This document shows, in pieces, positions 41,466 to 49,028 of a DNA stretch of 64,000 nt. Source of the DNA: Leifsonia sp. Root1293. Its GTDB lineage: Bacteria; Actinomycetota; Actinomycetes; Actinomycetales; Microbacteriaceae. The translations under genes and the position numbers were made by a program. The stretch spans positions 711,109-775,108 of the forward strand of contig NZ_LMEH01000002.1 in assembly GCF_001425325.1 (NCBI RefSeq). Direction: 5' to 3'. Under the pieces are notes generated by a model. That model was not told where the DNA came from. It was given only the letters and a program-made list of their open reading frames with translations, and did no database searches. Position 1 is the first letter of the stretch, and each line of letters opens with the position of its first letter.

Positions 41466-43394
41466 ATGAGCATGGGCGGCGGGATGAGAGGCGGCCCCAA
41501 GCGCGCCACCCTCGGTGAGGGCGGCGGAACGGCCAGCAGTGCACCGCGGCACGGACCTGTCGACATCCAGGCCCAGAAGGCCGCGAACGCCGACGCGCCC
41601 CGCATCCCCCATCTCGGCCAGCGCATCATGGAGCTGTTCCGCCCGCACCGCGCGGCGCTCACGCTCACCGTCGTGCTGGTGATCGTGACCGCCGGCCTGG
41701 CCGTCATCCCGCCTCTGCTCACGCAGCGTGCATTCGACGACGGCCTGTTCCCGCCGAGCGGCTCCCCGAACCTCCCCGTGCTCGGCACGATCGTCGCCGC
41801 CATGATCGCCGTGTTCGTCGTCAGCGCGCTCCTCGGAGTCTGGCAGGCCTATCTCACGGCCACCGTCGGCAACAAGGTCATGGGCGGCCTGCGGGTGCGC
41901 CTGTTCACCCACCTGCAGTCCATGGAGCTCGGCTTCTTCACGCGCACCAAGACGGGCGTCATCCAGTCCCGCCTGCAGAACGACGTTGGCGGAGTCGCCG
42001 GCGTGCTCACGAACACGGTCTCGAGCGTGCTCGGCAACACCGTGACGGTCATCTCGGCCTTCGTCGCCATGCTCATCCTCGATTGGCGCCTCACCATCGT
42101 CGCTGTGGTGCTGATGCCGTTCATGGTGATCGCGCAGCGTCGCGTCGGCCAGGTGCGTGCGCGCATCGCAGGCCAGACCCAGGAGTCGCTCTCCGAGATG
42201 ACGGCCATCACCCAGGAGACGCTGAGCGTCTCGGGCATCCTGCTCTCCAAGGCCTTCGCACGCCAGCAGGCCGAGATCGGCCGCTACTCGGACGAGAACA
42301 GGAACCAGATCAGCCTGCAGGTGCGTCAGGCCATGAGCGGGCAGTGGTTCTTCGCCCTGGTCACCATCTTCCTCTCCAGCGTTCCCGCGATCGTCTACCT
42401 GCTGGCCGGCTACCTCGCCGTCGGCGGAGCCGAGACGATCACGCCGGGAACCATCGTCGCCTTCACCACCGTGCAGGCGAGACTCCTGTTCCCGCTCATC
42501 GGCCTCATGCGCGTCGCCCTCGACCTCCAGACATCCGGAGCCCTGTTCGCCCGCATCTTCGAATACCTCGACCTGAAGCCGTCGATCACCGATGCTCCCG
42601 ACGCCCGCCCAGTTCCCGAGGGCGCTTCGCTCGGGCGGGTCGAGTTCGACCACGTCTCCTTCTCCTATCCGGATGCCGCAGGCGAGGCGCATCCGACGCT
42701 CGACGACGTCTCGTTCACGATCGAGCGCGGCCAGTTCGCGGCGTTCGTCGGGCCGAGCGGCGCGGGCAAGACCACCGTGTCCTACCTCGTTCCGAGGCTG
42801 TACGAGGCGAGCGGGGGAGCGGTGCGCTTCTCAGGAGTCGACGTGCGCGAGCTTCAGCAGAGCTCCCTCGTCGACCACATCGGCATCGTGAGCCAGGAGA
42901 CCTACCTCTTCCACGCGACCATCGGCGACAACCTGCGCTACGCCAAGCCCGACGCGACGGATGCCGAACTCGAGGCCGCCGCGCGTGCCGCCAACATCCA
43001 CGCCACCATCGCGAGCTTCCCCGACGGCTACGACACCGTCGTCGGTGAACGCGGCTACAGGCTGTCGGGCGGAGAGAAGCAGCGCGTGGCGATCGCGCGG
43101 GTTCTCCTCAAGGATCCCGAGGTGCTCGTGCTCGACGAGGCGACGAGCGCGCTCGACACCATCTCGGAACGCGTGGTGCAGACGGCCATCGACGATGCCG
43201 CGCGCGGTCGCACCACCATCTCCATCGCCCACAGGTTGTCGACGGTGATCGACGCCGATGTCATCTTCGTGGTCGACGCCGGCCGCATCGTCGAGCGCGG
43301 AACGCACCCGGAACTGCTCGCGGCGGGAGGCACCTACGCGCAGCTGTACTCGCAGCAGGTGACGGCGCCCGTGGAACCGACCGCCGTCGAGTGA
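41466..43394 (+). CDS. ABC exporter, fused membrane and ATPase domains (MsbA/LmrA type)
   Basis: 642 residues. A polar N-terminus of about 50 residues precedes six membrane helices (about 60-350). The ATPase has Walker A GPSGAGKTT, signature LSGGEKQRVAIARVLL, Walker B VLVLDEATSALD and the H-loop His in SIAHRLST. It works as a homodimer or heterodimer exporting lipids or drugs. A TAGGCT -10 box lies 6 bp before the ATG (41454-41459), so the message is probably leaderless. It converges with the DUF305 gene. Confidence 0.93.
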   Translation: MSMGGGMRGGPKRATLGEGGGTASSAPRHGPVDIQAQKAANADAPRIPHLGQRIMELFRPHRAALTLTVVLVIVTAGLAVIPPLLTQRAFDDGLFPPSGSPNLPVLGTIVAAMIAVFVVSALLGVWQAYLTATVGNKVMGGLRVRLFTHLQSMELGFFTRTKTGVIQSRLQNDVGGVAGVLTNTVSSVLGNTVTVISAFVAMLILDWRLTIVAVVLMPFMVIAQRRVGQVRARIAGQTQESLSEMTAITQETLSVSGILLSKAFARQQAEIGRYSDENRNQISLQVRQAMSGQWFFALVTIFLSSVPAIVYLLAGYLAVGGAETITPGTIVAFTTVQARLLFPLIGLMRVALDLQTSGALFARIFEYLDLKPSITDAPDARPVPEGASLGRVEFDHVSFSYPDAAGEAHPTLDDVSFTIERGQFAAFVGPSGAGKTTVSYLVPRLYEASGGAVRFSGVDVRELQQSSLVDHIGIVSQETYLFHATIGDNLRYAKPDATDAELEAAARAANIHATIASFPDGYDTVVGERGYRLSGGEKQRVAIARVLLKDPEVLVLDEATSALDTISERVVQTAIDDAARGRTTISIAHRLSTVIDADVIFVVDAGRIVERGTHPELLAAGGTYAQLYSQQVTAPVEPTAVE

Positions 43395-43410
43395 CGGCCA
43401 GGGCGGCGAC

Positions 43411-44118
43411 TCAGGACCGCTCGGCGAGCATCCCCTCCATGAGCTCGATCTCAGCGGTCTGACTGGCCACGACGCCGTTCGCGAACGTGGTCACGACGGA
43501 GTTCGTGCTGCGGTCGAGCAGCGCCACGGCCATCTCGAGCGCCCCTTGGTGGTGAGCGATCATCAGGGAGAGGAAGAGCCGCTCGGCCGCGACGCCCTGC
43601 AGGCCCTTCAGTTCGGTGAGCTGCGCCTCCGTGGCCATGCCCGGCATGGGGCCGCCGGGTGTGTGCGTGGCGGCGTCGGCCCCGGTGCTGTGGCCGTGCT
43701 CGGTGCCGGATGCACCAGGGCGGGTCATCCACGTCATCGACGGCTCGCTCCCGGCCTGGCTCAGGCCCCACTCGTTCAGCCAGCCGTAGAGCTGGCCGGA
43801 CTGCTGCGCCTGGGTGGTGGCGATGTCGTAGGCGAGGAGGCGCACGTCGGCGTCATCAGTCGCGTCCCGCACGATCATCGCCATCTCGACGCCCTGCACG
43901 TGATGGGCCTGCATGTCGCGCGCGAAGCCCGCTTCAGCGCTGGTGTCCGTGGGCGTCGGATCGCCGAGGGTCGAGATGCGTCCGAAGGAGTACGCGAGCA
44001 GGGCCGTCACGACGATCGCCACGATCGCGACGACGATGACGGCGACGCGTCCGCCGCGGCCGCCGCGACCGCCGCTGCCGCCGCGGCCTGCAGCTGCGGC
44101 ATCCGTGCCGTCCGTCAT
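43411..44118 (-). CDS. DUF305-family membrane-anchored protein
   Basis: 235 residues from the ATG at 44118, chosen because AAGGA lies about 6 bp upstream; a longer start at 44154 would overlap the neighbour by 20 bp. A Gly/Arg-rich stretch precedes one membrane helix (VAVIVVAIVAIVVTALLAYS). The extracytoplasmic part has the two DUF305 His motifs, FARDMQAHHVQGVEMA and LMIAHHQGALEMAV, which resemble a ferritin-like metal site. His/Met-rich loops (EHGHSTGAD, GGPMPGM) hint at copper. It is the second gene of a DUF3105-DUF305 pair. Confidence 0.88.
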   Translation of the reverse strand: MTDGTDAAAAGRGGSGGRGGRGGRVAVIVVAIVAIVVTALLAYSFGRISTLGDPTPTDTSAEAGFARDMQAHHVQGVEMAMIVRDATDDADVRLLAYDIATTQAQQSGQLYGWLNEWGLSQAGSEPSMTWMTRPGASGTEHGHSTGADAATHTPGGPMPGMATEAQLTELKGLQGVAAERLFLSLMIAHHQGALEMAVALLDRSTNSVVTTFANGVVASQTAEIELMEGMLAERS

Positions 44119-44134
44119 GCCGTCCTTGCCGACG

Positions 44135-44836
44135 CTAGACCTTGCCGGGGGCATCGAACGCTCCGGTGCAGAGGGCGCCGGGCTCCGGAACGTTCTGGCT
44201 CTTCCAGTACTCCTCGAGGAAGGCGGAGATGCGCTCGTCGTCGACGGAGTCGACGGCCAGCTGCACGTTCCAGCCGCTCAGCACCACGGGGCTGGGCAGT
44301 CCGTCGAAGGGCGAGAGCACGATGTAGCTGCTGGGCAGCTCCGCCTTCAGCGCAGTGAGGTCGGCATCCGAGAGCGATGGGTCGTAGGTGACCCAGATGG
44401 CGCCGTGCTCGAGGGAGTGCACGGCATTCTCGTTCGGCACGGGCTCGGTGTAGATGCCGCAGTTGAGCCAGGCGGGGTTGTGCGCGCCGCCGGCGGGAGG
44501 AGTCTGCGGGTAGTCGACGACGGTGCTCACGTGCTGCGACTCGTTGTCGAAGGTCTCGACGCCCTCGATCTCGGCACCGGTTCCGCCGGCCGTGTACTCC
44601 TTCGGCTGCGGCGTCAGCACGATCGAGACCACGACGACGGCCACGACGGCGATGGCGGCGACGATGGCCGAGCCGATGCCGATGCGGCGGTTGCGCTTCG
44701 ACCGCGCCTCCTTGCGGCGGAACTCCTCGAGCTTGGCGGCACGGTCGTCGGCACGCTTCTGCTTGATGGACCTCTGCTTGGCTGCGGCCTTGGCGGCGGG
44801 CGGGACTGGTGGAACGGGCGGGGTGCTGGGGGTCAC
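44135..44836 (-). CDS. DUF3105-family membrane-anchored protein
   Basis: 233 residues from a GTG at 44836; the frame is open upstream but only across unrelated intergenic DNA. A Pro/Ala tract and a Lys/Arg/Glu-rich helix (SIKQKRADDRAAKLEEFRRK) precede one membrane helix (IGSAIVAAIAVVAVVVVSIV). The extracellular domain has the DUF3105 features YPQTPPAGGAHNPAWLNCGI and AVHSLEHGAIWVTYDP, with conserved His/Cys residues that may bind a metal. It is often paired with DUF305 genes, as here. Function unknown. Confidence 0.85.
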   Translation of the reverse strand: MTPSTPPVPPVPPAAKAAAKQRSIKQKRADDRAAKLEEFRRKEARSKRNRRIGIGSAIVAAIAVVAVVVVSIVLTPQPKEYTAGGTGAEIEGVETFDNESQHVSTVVDYPQTPPAGGAHNPAWLNCGIYTEPVPNENAVHSLEHGAIWVTYDPSLSDADLTALKAELPSSYIVLSPFDGLPSPVVLSGWNVQLAVDSVDDERISAFLEEYWKSQNVPEPGALCTGAFDAPGKV

Positions 44837-45056
44837 TGAACAATACGAACGTATCAACCGCTCTCGCGGCGACCAACGGATGCCTCTCACAGCCCATTCC
44901 CAGTCGGCGAACTGGGGCGCCGGTGTCCGTGCGATCGACGGCTCAGGCGACCGTGCGCTGCAGTTCCTGCGACGCGCGGCCGTCTTTTCGACCGCATCGT
45001 GAAGAAACGACCGCGCGGGCGACGGATTCGCCCGTGCCGCGGCATCCGTCACCGGA
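44837..45056. other. Intergenic region without recognised features
   Basis: This divergent gap between the DUF3105 gene and the cbs leader shows no convincing gene or RNA. It must hold the promoter of the DUF3105-DUF305 pair, but no clear -35/-10 combination is visible. Confidence 0.5.
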
Positions 45057-45062
45057 TATGGT
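45057..45062 (+). promoter_or_regulatory. -10 box of the cbs leader
   Basis: TATGGT lies 6 bp before the GTG of the short leader reading frame, so transcription should start at the GTG (leaderless). No clear -35 is visible, as in the other leaderless starts of this window. Confidence 0.6.
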
Positions 45063-45068
45063 GGAGGC

Positions 45069-45101
45069 GTGAACATCTCCCGCTCGTGTTGTCGCCGCTG
45101 A
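45069..45101 (+). CDS. Cysteine-containing leader peptide upstream of cbs
   Basis: A 10-codon frame, predicted peptide MNISRSCCRR, begins with GTG 6 bp after a TATGGT -10 box, so it is probably translated from a leaderless transcript. It has two consecutive Cys codons (TGT TGT, 45087-45092) although TGC would be the usual GC-rich choice. CGTGTTGTC across these codons (45085-45093) is perfectly complementary to GACAACACG (45161-45169) immediately before the cbs ATG. Polycysteine leaderless short reading frames are known cysteine-responsive attenuators in mycobacteria. Here a ribosome stalled at the Cys codons would free the cbs start region, and a fast one would let it be sequestered. Confidence 0.7.
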   Translation: MNISRSCCRR

Positions 45102-45171
45102 TCATCACCCCAGCGACCATTTCCCTGTGCCTGCGCGACGAAGCGCAGCACGACCGTTAGGACAACACGGA
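45085..45171 (+). promoter_or_regulatory. Predicted cysteine-responsive attenuator of cbs
   Basis: Arm 1, CGTGTTGTC (45085-45093), lies in the leader peptide codons; arm 2, GACAACACG (45161-45169), overlaps the AGGA ribosome site (45159-45162) and reaches the ATG at 45171. Between them CTGCGC (45131-45136) and GCGCAG (45143-45148) form a nested hairpin. Pairing of the arms would hide the cbs ribosome site. Confidence 0.6.
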
Positions 45172-46532
45172 TGCATTACGCAGAGACCATCGTCGACCTC
45201 GTCGGCAACACCCCGCTCGTCAAGCTGAACAAGGTGACCGACGGCATCGCAGCGACAGTGCTCGTGAAGCTCGAGTACCTCAACCCGGGCGGCTCGGCCA
45301 AGGACCGCATCGCGACGCGCATCATCGACGCGGCCGAGCGCGAGGGCAAGCTCAAGCCCGGCGGAACCATCGTCGAGCCGACCTCCGGCAACACCGGCGT
45401 CGGCCTCGCCCTGGTCGCCCAGCAGCGCGGCTACCGCTGCGTCTTCGTGCTCCCCGACAAGGTGGGTGAAGACAAGCGGAACGTTCTCACGGCCTACGGC
45501 GCCGAGGTCGTCGTGACGCCCACGTCGGTGCCGCCCGACCACCCCGAGTCGTACTACAGCGTCTCCGACCGGCTGGTCACCGAGATCCCCGGGGCGTTCA
45601 AGCCCGACCAGTACTCCAACCCCAACGGGCCGCTCAGCCACTACGAGACCACGGGTCCCGAGATCTGGCGCGACACCGACGGCCTCGTCACGCACTTCGT
45701 CGCCGGCGTCGGCACGGGAGGCACCATCACGGGTACCGGACGCTTCCTCCGCGAGCAGTCCGACACCGTGCGCATCATCGGCGCCGACCCCGAGGGATCG
45801 GTCTACTCGGGAGGCACCGGGCGCCCCTACCTCGTGGAGGGCGTCGGCGAGGACTTCTGGCCGACGGCCTACGACCCCAGCGTTCCACACGAGATCATCG
45901 CGGTGACGGATGCCGAGGCCTTCGCCATGACGCGCCGACTCGCCCTGGAAGAGGGCATCCTCGTGGGCGGATCGAGCGGCATGGCGGTGGTCGCCGCCCT
46001 CCAGGCCGCTCGCGACCTCCCGGCGGATGCCGTCGTCGTCGTGCTGCTGCCCGATGGCGGCCGTGGCTACCTGGCGAAGATCTTCAACGACAAGTGGCTG
46101 CGCTCCTACGGCTTCAGCAACGCTCCGACCGGACACACCGTCGCAGACCTCCTCGCCACGAAGGCCGGACGCACCGAGCCCCTCGTGTTCGCGCATCCCG
46201 ACGACACCGTTCGCGACGTCATCGACCGCATGACCGAGACCGGCGTCTCGCAGCTGCTCGTGCTGAACGCCGAGCCGCCCGTCGTGCTCGGCGAGGTGTC
46301 CGGCGCCATCCACGACGAGGAGCTCATGGAGCTCGTCTTCTCCGGCGGCGTGAAGCTCACCGACAAGGTCGCCTCCGTGATCGGAGAGCCGCTGCAGCTC
46401 ATCGGCGTGAACGAGCCCGTCGCCGCGGCACGCGCGGCCTTCGCCGCGAAGCCCGCGCTGCTCGTGACCGATGGCGGCAAGGTGCTCGGCGTCGTCACCC
46501 GCTCCGACCTGCTGAGCTACCTGGGCGCCTGA
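45171..46532 (+). CDS. cbs: Cystathionine beta-synthase
   Basis: 453 residues. It joins serine and homocysteine to cystathionine, the first step of reverse transsulfuration from methionine to cysteine. The PLP fold shows Lys44 in NPGGSAKDRIATR as Schiff-base lysine, the TSGNTGVGLA substrate loop (from residue 71) and the phosphate loop GVGTGGTITGTGR. The C-terminal ~120 residues form two CBS repeats (PLVFAHPDDTVRDVIDRMTE; GVVTRSDLLSYL). It has no heme-binding N-terminus, as usual for bacteria. metB follows 140 bp downstream. Expression is probably controlled by the cysteine leader peptide just upstream. Confidence 0.95.
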   Translation: MHYAETIVDLVGNTPLVKLNKVTDGIAATVLVKLEYLNPGGSAKDRIATRIIDAAEREGKLKPGGTIVEPTSGNTGVGLALVAQQRGYRCVFVLPDKVGEDKRNVLTAYGAEVVVTPTSVPPDHPESYYSVSDRLVTEIPGAFKPDQYSNPNGPLSHYETTGPEIWRDTDGLVTHFVAGVGTGGTITGTGRFLREQSDTVRIIGADPEGSVYSGGTGRPYLVEGVGEDFWPTAYDPSVPHEIIAVTDAEAFAMTRRLALEEGILVGGSSGMAVVAALQAARDLPADAVVVVLLPDGGRGYLAKIFNDKWLRSYGFSNAPTGHTVADLLATKAGRTEPLVFAHPDDTVRDVIDRMTETGVSQLLVLNAEPPVVLGEVSGAIHDEELMELVFSGGVKLTDKVASVIGEPLQLIGVNEPVAAARAAFAAKPALLVTDGGKVLGVVTRSDLLSYLGA

Positions 46533-46573
46533 CGCCTGACGCCTCTCGTCGCCATGCCCAACCCCGGCCGTCA

Positions 46574-46666
46574 CCTGAAAAGCGAGGAACTTCTCGCCGC
46601 CCGACGGCTTCCGGGGCCGGATCGAGCCGATTCGACCAAGACTTCCTCGCTTTCCAGTTTCAGGAG
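46574..46666 (+). promoter_or_regulatory. Long-range hairpin covering the metB ribosome site
   Basis: AAAGCGAGGAA (46579-46589) pairs with TTCCTCGCTTT (46643-46653), 11 bp, and after a 6-base bulge CCTGA (46574-46578) pairs with TCAGG (46660-46664), which includes part of the CAGGAG ribosome site (46661-46666) of metB. The structure would repress translation unless opened. The trigger is unknown. Confidence 0.5.
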
Positions 46667-46672
46667 AACACC

Positions 46673-47845
46673 ATGACCACCTCAGACCGCTTCGCCACCC
46701 GCGCCATCCACGCCGGCCAGGAGTTCGACCCCACCACCGGCGCCGTCATCCCGCCGATCTACCAGACCTCCACCTTCGTGCAGGAGAGCATCGGCAACCT
46801 CCGCGGCGGCTACGAGTACGCCCGATCGGGCAACCCGACCCGCACCGCGCTCGAGACCCTGCTCGCCGCCCTCGAAGGCGGAAAGCACGGCCTCTCCTTC
46901 GCCTCCGGCCTCGCCGCCGAGGACGCCCTGCTGCGCGCTGTGCTCCAGCCCGGTGACCACGTCGTGCTCGGCAACGACGTCTACGGCGGAACCTACCGCC
47001 TCATCAACCGCGTGCACGGGGCATGGGGCATCCGGAACACTCCGGTCGACCTCGCCGACCTCGACGCCGTGCGTGCCGCCGTGGCGACGGAGGGCACGCG
47101 CATCCTCTGGATCGAGACGCCGTCGAACCCCCTCATGAAGATCAGCGACGTGGCCGCCCTCGTCGAGATCGGCCACGAGGCCGGTGCCATCGTCGTCGTC
47201 GACAACACCTTCGCGTCGCCGGCTCTGCAGCAGCCGATGAGCCAGGGCGCCGACGTGATCGTGCACTCGACCACGAAGTACCTGGGCGGACACTCCGACG
47301 TCATCGGGGGCGGCCTGGTGATCAACGACGACGAGCTGCACGACAAGGTCAAGTTCCTGCAGTTCGCCGCCGGTGCCGTGTCGGCGCCGATGGATGCGTT
47401 CCTCACCATCCGCGGCATCAAGACCCTCGACGTGCGCATGGAGCGCCACTCCGCCAACGCCCAGGCCATCGCCGAGGCTCTCGTCGATCACCCGGCACTC
47501 GAGGCCGTCTACTACCCGGGCCTTCCGTCGCACCCCGGCCACGAGCTGGCCGCTCGCCAGATGTCCCGGTTCGGCGGCATGCTCTCCCTGGCTGTGCGTC
47601 CGACATCCGGAACCGGTGCGGATGCCGCCCGCCGCTTCGCCGAGTCGCTCGAGCTGTTCCAGCTGGCCGAGTCGCTGGGCGGGGTCGAGTCGCTGGTGAA
47701 CTACCCGTCGGCCATGACCCACGCCTCCGTGAAGGGCACCGAGCTCGAGGTGCCCGAGAACGTCGTGCGTCTCTCCGTCGGCATCGAGGACGTCCAGGAC
47801 CTGGTGGCCGACGTGCTGCAGGCGCTCGAGGCCGTCGCGGGCTGA
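46673..47845 (+). CDS. metB: Cystathionine gamma-synthase / gamma-lyase
   Basis: 390 residues. It is a Cys/Met-metabolism PLP enzyme with YEYARSGNPTR, the PLP-binding VVVDNTFASP and Schiff-base Lys202 (VIVHSTTKYLGGHSD), and the conserved tail SLGGVESLVNYPSAMTHAS. Synthase and lyase members cannot be separated reliably by eye; beside cbs, the lyase reaction (cystathionine to cysteine) completes reverse transsulfuration. The start at 46673 is fixed by CAGGAG 6 bp upstream; a far longer open frame upstream is a shadow of cbs. Confidence 0.92.
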   Translation: MTTSDRFATRAIHAGQEFDPTTGAVIPPIYQTSTFVQESIGNLRGGYEYARSGNPTRTALETLLAALEGGKHGLSFASGLAAEDALLRAVLQPGDHVVLGNDVYGGTYRLINRVHGAWGIRNTPVDLADLDAVRAAVATEGTRILWIETPSNPLMKISDVAALVEIGHEAGAIVVVDNTFASPALQQPMSQGADVIVHSTTKYLGGHSDVIGGGLVINDDELHDKVKFLQFAAGAVSAPMDAFLTIRGIKTLDVRMERHSANAQAIAEALVDHPALEAVYYPGLPSHPGHELAARQMSRFGGMLSLAVRPTSGTGADAARRFAESLELFQLAESLGGVESLVNYPSAMTHASVKGTELEVPENVVRLSVGIEDVQDLVADVLQALEAVAG

Positions 47846-47865
47846 CGCCGGCCCTCGCCCTCGCC

Positions 47866-47960
47866 CGCTGAGGACCCGACGAAGTCGGCGGTCGAAGGGC
47901 TCGCATCCACTCGCTCGCTGAGGACCCGACGAAGTCGGCGTTCGAAGGGGTTCGGGGACC
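47866..47960. repeat. Two copies of a GCTGAGGACCCGACGAAG-type repeat (family B)
   Basis: GCTGAGGACCCGACGAAGTC followed by GGCG(G/T)TCGAAGGG occurs at about 47868 and 47918. The core GACGAAGTC resembles a short hairpin. The reverse complement of the same unit is found three times at 51279-51391 and a diverged set at 52487-52568. Confidence 0.85.
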
Positions 47961-48032
47961 GAGCGGGGGCGGTCTCTCGCGATACCGCAACCCCCGTGCG
48001 CGATGTCGTCGCCTCGCGGTAGAACAGTACGC

Positions 48033-48431
48033 ATGAGCGAACCGATCAACGACTGGATGGACGCCTACCTGCGCGCCTGGGACTCGAACGAGCCCGACGA
48101 CATCCGCGCCCTGTTCACCGAAGACGCCGAGTACTACACGCTGCCCGGCCGCCCGCCGAAGTCGGGCATCGACGGGATCCTGGAGTGGTGGGATGACGCC
48201 CGCGACGAACCCGGCGACTACACCTTCCGGTGGGAGCCCATCGCCGTCACTCCGAGTCGCGCCGTGATCCAGGGCTACACCGACTACCGCGAGCGCGAGG
48301 GGTACCACAACCTCTGGGTCATCGACTTCGAGCCCGACGGCCGCGCCAGTCGCTTCACCGAATGGTGGGTCGAGGTTCCGGCCGACGGTTCCGGGCCGAA
48401 GGGCGCCACCATCACGGCGTCCGAGGACTGA
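48033..48431 (+). CDS. NTF2/SnoaL-like protein (first of a tandem pair)
   Basis: 132 residues with the cone-shaped NTF2-like fold pattern: helix NDWMDAYLRAWDSNEPDDIR, strand ALFTEDAEYYT, helix GIDGILEWWDDARDEPGDYT and a final beta sheet (LWVIDFEPDGRASRFTEWWV). Such proteins are small isomerases, hydrolases or ligand binders; no catalytic residue set can be assigned. A TAGAAC box 7 bp before the ATG suggests a leaderless start. It is clearly paralogous to the next gene. Confidence 0.8.
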   Translation: MSEPINDWMDAYLRAWDSNEPDDIRALFTEDAEYYTLPGRPPKSGIDGILEWWDDARDEPGDYTFRWEPIAVTPSRAVIQGYTDYREREGYHNLWVIDFEPDGRASRFTEWWVEVPADGSGPKGATITASED

Positions 48432-48511
48432 CGGCGCACTCCGGAGGCCTGGCACCGAGAGAAGGCCCTCGACGCCGGCATCGAGGGCAGGAGCGAGACG
48501 GGAGCACGAGC

Positions 48512-48949
48512 ATGAGCCTGAGCGTCGAGACGTGGATGGACGGCTACCTGCTGGCGTGGGGCTCGAACGAGCCAGACGACATCCGCGCCCTGTTCACCGA
48601 GGACGCCGAGTACTTCCCCGCCCCGCACGTACACCCGGCGATCGGCCATGATGCCATCGTCGACTGGTGGCTCACCGCACGGGACGAGCCGGGGGACTAC
48701 GAGTTCGGGTGGCGCCCGGTGGCAGTCACTCCCGAGACCGCCGTCATCCGCGGACGCACCGACTACGCCGACGGGCGCAGCTACGAGAACCTCTGGGTCA
48801 TCGAGTTCGCGGCAGACGGCCGGGCCTCCCGTTACACCGAGTGGTACATGAGCATCGACGCCAAAGACGTCGGCGCGCCACCGGAGAGCGACCTCGAGAC
48901 CGACTCCAAGTCCGACTCCAACCCCGACTCCCGCACCACCACCGGCTGA
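48512..48949 (+). CDS. NTF2/SnoaL-like protein (second of a tandem pair)
   Basis: 145 residues, homologous along its length to the preceding protein (shared SNEPDDIRALFTEDAEY, ARDEPGDY, NLWVIEF, DGRASR-TEW). It has an extra acidic, Asp/Ser-rich C-terminal tail (SDLETDSKSDSNPDSRTTTG) absent from its neighbour. GGAG lies 9-10 bp before the ATG. The pair is a recent tandem duplication and may act as a heterodimer. Function unknown. Confidence 0.8.
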   Translation: MSLSVETWMDGYLLAWGSNEPDDIRALFTEDAEYFPAPHVHPAIGHDAIVDWWLTARDEPGDYEFGWRPVAVTPETAVIRGRTDYADGRSYENLWVIEFAADGRASRYTEWYMSIDAKDVGAPPESDLETDSKSDSNPDSRTTTG

Positions 48950-49028
48950 CACAGCGTTGGCAGGATTTCGACGAACATCGTCATTACTGCCAGCGTAGCG
49001 GGATGCGCCGGTCGGGCATAGTGGACGG

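Noticed and set aside
41466-43394. ATPase for the alpha-glucoside importer
   Set aside because: It is a fused exporter with its own membrane domain, separate promoter and hairpin; it is not a MalK-type subunit.
46554-46676. 41-codon gene before metB ending on its ATG
   Set aside because: No ribosome site or -10 box is visible and the composition is not distinctive. It is kept only as a possible coupling frame in the metB leader finding.
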